64,000 bases of DNA from contig JAHDND010000192.1 of NCBI GenBank assembly GCA_018435665.1, positions 37,781 to 101,780 on the forward strand, given 5' to 3'. This document shows, one piece after another, positions 60,668 to 64,000 of the stretch. The position numbers and the translations under genes were made by a program. Under the pieces are notes generated by a model that saw only the letters and a list, made by a program, of their open reading frames with translations, was not told where the DNA came from and ran no database searches. The stretch's first letter is position 1. Every line of letters starts with the position of its first letter. Origin of the DNA: Candidatus Thiosymbion sp. Lineage in GTDB: Bacteria; Pseudomonadota; Gammaproteobacteria; Chromatiales; Chromatiaceae.

Positions 60668-63595
60668 ATGCAGGCCCCCATCCCCGACCACGCCCTCGGC
60701 CGTTCCGAGGTCAAGGAGACCACCTGTTACATGTGCGCCTGCCGCTGTGGCATCCGCGTCCACCTGCGCGACGGTGAGGTACGCTACATCGAGGGCAACC
60801 CCAACCACCCCCTGAACCAGGGCGTCATCTGCGCCAAGGGCTCCTCGGGGATCATGAAGCAATACTCCCCGGCGCGGCTCACCCAGCCCCTGCGCCGCCG
60901 GGCCGGGGCCGAGCGGGGGACCTCGGACTTCGAGGTCATCTCCTGGGACGAGGCCTTCCAGCTCCTCACCGACCGCCTGGCCCACCTGCGCGCCACCGAC
61001 CCCAAGAAGTTCGCCCTCTTCACCGGCCGCGACCAGATGCAGGCCCTCACCGGCCTGTTCGCCAAGCAATTCGGCACGCCCAACTACGCCGCCCATGGCG
61101 GCTTCTGCTCGGTCAACCTGGCGGCGGGGCTGATCTACACCATCGGCGGCTCCTTCTGGGAGTTCGGCGGGCCGGACCTGGAGCGGGCCAAGCTGTTCGT
61201 CATGATCGGCACCGCCGAGGACCATCACTCCAATCCGCTGAAGATCGCCATTGGCAAGTTCAAGCGCAAGGGCGGGCGCTTCATCTCCATCAACCCCATC
61301 CGCACCGGCTACTCGGCGGTGGCGGACGAGTGGGTGCCGATCAAGCCTGGCACCGATGGCGCCCTGCTGCTGGCCCTGATCCACGAAATCCTCAAGCTGG
61401 GGCTCTACGACCGCGACTTTCTCATCCAGTACACCAACGCCGCCGAGCTGGTGGTGGACGACCCCAGCCGCGACGACCATGGCCTGTTCAGCCGCTTTGC
61501 CATGCACTACGAGGAGGGCTGCTTCGACCCGGAGAACAAGCTGTGGTGGGACCCGGAGATCGGCGCCGTCGGCACCCACACCCCCGGGGTGGAGCCGCGC
61601 CTGCTGGGCAGCTACACCCTCGAAGACGGCACCCCGGTCAAGCCGGCCTTCCAGCTCCTGCTGGAGCGGGTGGCCGACTACACCCCCGAATGGGCCGCCG
61701 GCCTGACCGGCATCCCCGCCGCCACGATTCGCCGCCTGGCCCACGAGCTGGGCGTCACCGCCCGCGACCAGCGCATCGAGCTGCCCATCCCCTGGACCGA
61801 CTGCTGGGACAATGAGCATGCCACGGTCAGCGGCAACCCGGTGGCCTTTCACGCCATGCGCGGGCTGGCGGCGCACTCCAACGGCTTCCAGACCATCCGC
61901 GCGCTGGGCATCCTGATGACGATCCTCGGCACCATCGACCGTCCCGGGGGCTTTCGCCATCGCGCCCCCTTCCCGCGGCCGATCCCGCCCTGTCCCAAGC
62001 CGCCCAAGGGGCCGGGGTGCGTCCAGCCCGACACCCCCCTCGACGGCATGCCCCTGGGCTGGCCGGCCAAGCCCGACGACCTGTTCGTCGACGACGCCGG
62101 CGAGCCGCTGCGCATCGACAAGGCCTTCTCCTGGGAGCACCCCCTGGCGGTGCACGGCCTGATGCACAACGTCATCACCAACGCCTGGCGCGGCGACCCC
62201 TATCCCCTCGACACCCTGGTGCTGTTCATGGCCAACATGGCCTGGAACTCCTCGATGAACACCGTCGCCGTGCGCCGCATGCTCGCCGACCGCGACGAGC
62301 AGGGCGAGTACAAGATCCCCTTCCTGGTGGTGTGCGACACCTTCGCCTCCGAGACCGTCGCCTTCGCCGACCTGGTGCTGCCGGACACGACCTACCTGGA
62401 GCGCCACGATGTCCTGTCGATGCTCGACCGGCCGATCTCCGAGTACGACGGCCCGGTGGACGCGGTGCGCGTCCCGGTGCTGCCGCCCCTGGGGCAGTGC
62501 AAGCCCTTCCAGGAGGTGCTGATCGAGCTGGGGACCCGGCTCCAGCTGCCGGCCTTCGTCACCGCGAGCGGGGCGCGGCGCTATCGCGACTACCCGGATT
62601 TCATTATCAACTACGAGACCTCCCCCGGCTCCGGCATCGGCTTTCTCGCCGGCTGGCGCGGCGCCGGTGGCGAGAAGGTCCTCAAGGGCGAGCCCAACCC
62701 CCGCCAGTGGGAGCAGTACGCCCGCCACGACTGCGTCTTCCACCACGAGCTGCCCAAGTCCTACCAGTACATGCGCAACTGGAACAAGGGCTACCTGCAC
62801 TGGGCGCGCGCCCACGGCCTGACGCGCTACGCCGACCCCATCACCCTCAACCTCTACTCCGAGGTGTTGCAGAAGTTTCGCCTCGCCGCCCAGGGCAAGG
62901 GGGGAGGCCGCCGGCCCCCGGCGCGCCTGGCCAACCGGGTGGCGACCTACTGCGACCCGCTGCCCTTCTATTACGAGCCCCTGGAGACCGGGCTGGTGGA
63001 TACCCGCCGTTACCCGCTCAACGCCCTCACCCAGCGGCCCATGGCCATGTACCACTCCTGGGACAGCCAGAACGCCTGGCTGCGGCAGATCCACAGCCGC
63101 AACGTCCTGTTCGTCAACCCCAAGGCCGGCATCGCCCACGGCTTTGACGACGGCGACTGGGTATGGATCGAATCCCCCCAAGGCCGGGTACGCGCCCAGT
63201 GCCGCTTCTCCGAGGCGGTGGAGCCGGGGACGGTGTGGACCTGGAATGCCATCGGCAAGGCCGCCGGGGCCTGGGGCCTGGCCCCGGACGCCGACGAGGC
63301 GCGCCTGGGCTTTCTGCTCAACCATGTCATCGGCGAGGAGCTGCCCCCCAGTGAGGCCGGGGCGCACCTGTCCAATTCCGACCCGGTGACCGGCCAGGCG
63401 GCCTGGTTCGACGTGCGGGTGCGGGTGACCCGCGCCGATCCTGGCGAGCCGGCGCAGACCCAGCCGCAGTTCCCGCCCCAGCCGCGGCTGCCGGGCGAGG
63501 AGGCCCCCCGCGGGCGCTGGCAGGCCTATGTCGCCGGGCGCTTCGGCGCCACCCTGGGCCGCGCCTGGCAGCGGGCGCGCGGGGGTGGGGCATGA
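60668..63595 (+). CDS. soeA: Sulfite dehydrogenase, molybdopterin subunit SoeA
   Basis: SoeA is the catalytic subunit of the membrane-bound, cytoplasm-facing sulfite dehydrogenase SoeABC that oxidises sulfite to sulfate in purple sulfur bacteria. The 975-residue protein has a 4Fe-4S binding N-terminus (CYMCACRCGIRV, then GVICAKGSSG), a molybdopterin-oxidoreductase body (SWDEAFQLLTDRLAHLR, LFVMIGTAEDHHSNPLK, FADLVLPDTTYLERHDV) and a C-terminal dinucleotide-binding domain (QRPMAMYHSWDSQNAWLRQIH). No twin-arginine signal is present, in line with a cytoplasmic location. Its stop overlaps a small frame that runs to soeB. A related DMSO reductase-family enzyme is the alternative. Confidence 0.88.
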   Translation: MQAPIPDHALGRSEVKETTCYMCACRCGIRVHLRDGEVRYIEGNPNHPLNQGVICAKGSSGIMKQYSPARLTQPLRRRAGAERGTSDFEVISWDEAFQLLTDRLAHLRATDPKKFALFTGRDQMQALTGLFAKQFGTPNYAAHGGFCSVNLAAGLIYTIGGSFWEFGGPDLERAKLFVMIGTAEDHHSNPLKIAIGKFKRKGGRFISINPIRTGYSAVADEWVPIKPGTDGALLLALIHEILKLGLYDRDFLIQYTNAAELVVDDPSRDDHGLFSRFAMHYEEGCFDPENKLWWDPEIGAVGTHTPGVEPRLLGSYTLEDGTPVKPAFQLLLERVADYTPEWAAGLTGIPAATIRRLAHELGVTARDQRIELPIPWTDCWDNEHATVSGNPVAFHAMRGLAAHSNGFQTIRALGILMTILGTIDRPGGFRHRAPFPRPIPPCPKPPKGPGCVQPDTPLDGMPLGWPAKPDDLFVDDAGEPLRIDKAFSWEHPLAVHGLMHNVITNAWRGDPYPLDTLVLFMANMAWNSSMNTVAVRRMLADRDEQGEYKIPFLVVCDTFASETVAFADLVLPDTTYLERHDVLSMLDRPISEYDGPVDAVRVPVLPPLGQCKPFQEVLIELGTRLQLPAFVTASGARRYRDYPDFIINYETSPGSGIGFLAGWRGAGGEKVLKGEPNPRQWEQYARHDCVFHHELPKSYQYMRNWNKGYLHWARAHGLTRYADPITLNLYSEVLQKFRLAAQGKGGGRRPPARLANRVATYCDPLPFYYEPLETGLVDTRRYPLNALTQRPMAMYHSWDSQNAWLRQIHSRNVLFVNPKAGIAHGFDDGDWVWIESPQGRVRAQCRFSEAVEPGTVWTWNAIGKAAGAWGLAPDADEARLGFLLNHVIGEELPPSEAGAHLSNSDPVTGQAAWFDVRVRVTRADPGEPAQTQPQFPPQPRLPGEEAPRGRWQAYVAGRFGATLGRAWQRARGGGA

Positions 63596-63723
63596 GCCGT
63601 CCCACCCCTCCCGCCATCCCCCCGTCGCGGGCGGTCCTGGTCGGTCACGACCCCCGCGCCACATCCGGCGGTCCCCCGCGCCGCTTGGCCCCCGCCGCCC
63701 CCGTCACGGAGTCCCGGCCATGA
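63592..63723 (+). CDS. Possible 43-codon frame bridging soeA and soeB
   Basis: A frame of 43 codons begins with an ATG that overlaps the soeA stop as ATGA and ends with a TGA that overlaps the soeB start as ATGA. The predicted peptide is Pro/Arg/Ala-rich (begins MSRPTPPAIPPSR) with no recognised domain or membrane segment. The exact fit at both ends argues for translational coupling through the 124-nt gap. High GC makes such frames common, so it may be fortuitous. The start has GGGGTGGGG upstream. Confidence 0.35.
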   Translation: MSRPTPPAIPPSRAVLVGHDPRATSGGPPRRLAPAAPVTESRP

Positions 63724-64000
63724 CCCAACTCGCCCTGGTCATCGACCTCAACGTCTGCGTCGGCTGCCACGCCTGCGTCACCTCCTGCAAGCAGTGGAAC
63801 ACCTCCGGCTGGGCCGGCCCCCTGGCGGACCGCAACCCCTACGGCGCCGGGCCGACCGGGACCTTCTTCAACCGCGTCCAGACCTTCGAGATCGGCCGCT
63901 TCCCCGACACCGAGACCCTGCACTTCCCCAAGAGCTGCCTGCACTGCGAGGAGCCGCCCTGCGTGCCGGTGTGCCCCACCGGGGCCTCCTACAAGCGCCC
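63720..64000 (+). CDS. soeB: Sulfite dehydrogenase iron-sulfur subunit SoeB, 3'-truncated
   Basis: SoeB carries electrons from SoeA through four 4Fe-4S clusters to the membrane subunit SoeC. The first 93 residues are visible before the window ends. They contain CVGCHACVTSCKQWN near residue 13 and CLHCEEPPCVPVCPTGA near residue 77, both ferredoxin-type cluster motifs of the DmsB/PhsB-like family. The ATG has GGAG seven bases upstream. soeC is expected beyond the edge. Confidence 0.88.
   Translation, partial: MTQLALVIDLNVCVGCHACVTSCKQWNTSGWAGPLADRNPYGAGPTGTFFNRVQTFEIGRFPDTETLHFPKSCLHCEEPPCVPVCPTGASYKR

Noticed and set aside
60641..63664. A 1007-codon open frame on the minus strand opposite soeA
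   Set aside because: It is a mirror of soeA caused by high GC and codon bias; it has no recognised motif and the plus strand gives a clear molybdopterin oxidoreductase.

Overview
The window (about 65-70% GC in most places) reads as the chromosome of a gammaproteobacterium, most likely a purple sulfur bacterium of the Chromatiaceae. The evidence is gammaproteobacterial housekeeping order (tig-clpP-clpX-lon-hupB-ppiD, yciB-yciI, rppH/ptsP, asmA-mutY-yggX) together with the start of a cytoplasmic sulfite dehydrogenase operon (soeA, soeB) at the right edge. The family assignment is inference; the gene identities are read from protein motifs.

Layout. 1-8.9 kb: the 3' part of gshA, then a tightly coupled plus-strand operon dctP-dctQ-dctM-iorA-iorB-paaK (TRAP importer, indolepyruvate:ferredoxin oxidoreductase, phenylacetate-CoA ligase). 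8.9-14.4 kb (minus): fetB/fetA-like exporter genes, trmB, thiG, a Kef-type antiporter and thiS, with the antiporter separating thiS from thiG. 14.5-30.3 kb (plus): a fadD-like ligase, tRNA-Gly, asmA-mutY-yggX, tRNA-Phe, then the protein quality-control block tig, clpP, clpX, lon, hupB, tRNA-Val, tRNA-Asp and ppiD. 30.3-35.3 kb: a TauD-type dioxygenase divergent from a universal stress protein, an HNH protein, the ABC-F ATPase uup, a small lipoprotein, tRNA-Lys and a decayed second tRNA-Lys copy. 35.4-45.4 kb (minus): dcd, ptsP, rppH, a family-5 solute-binding protein, a CYTH protein, rlmD, an IS3-type transposase remnant, cysC and a class V aminotransferase. 45.5-52.7 kb: recJ-yjgA (plus), facing an AstE-like hydrolase, a GCS2-type ligase, murU and dusA (minus). 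52.7-55.6 kb: an IS1595-type transposase remnant followed by a lower-GC gene for a large LTA-synthase/OpgB-like membrane protein, probably acquired. 55.9-64 kb: a DUF599 protein, a secreted parvulin, yciI, yciB, a PHP-domain phosphatase, yciO, then soeA and the beginning of soeB.

The strongest unexplained signals are non-coding. Three intergenic copies of a roughly 100-nt element (near 1.85, 41.55 and 49.2 kb, with a partial relative near 32.3 kb) keep the same two-stem architecture, including a 7-bp inner stem with a 6-nt loop, while paired bases change together. A second intergenic repeat family occurs near 14.1, 23.3 and 58.95 kb. Several proteins carry short-period repeat expansions (GshA Pro-Gly insert, IorB Ala-Gly tail, Ala/Glu/Lys tail of the solute-binding protein). 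A 43-codon frame exactly bridges soeA and soeB with start/stop overlaps at both ends.
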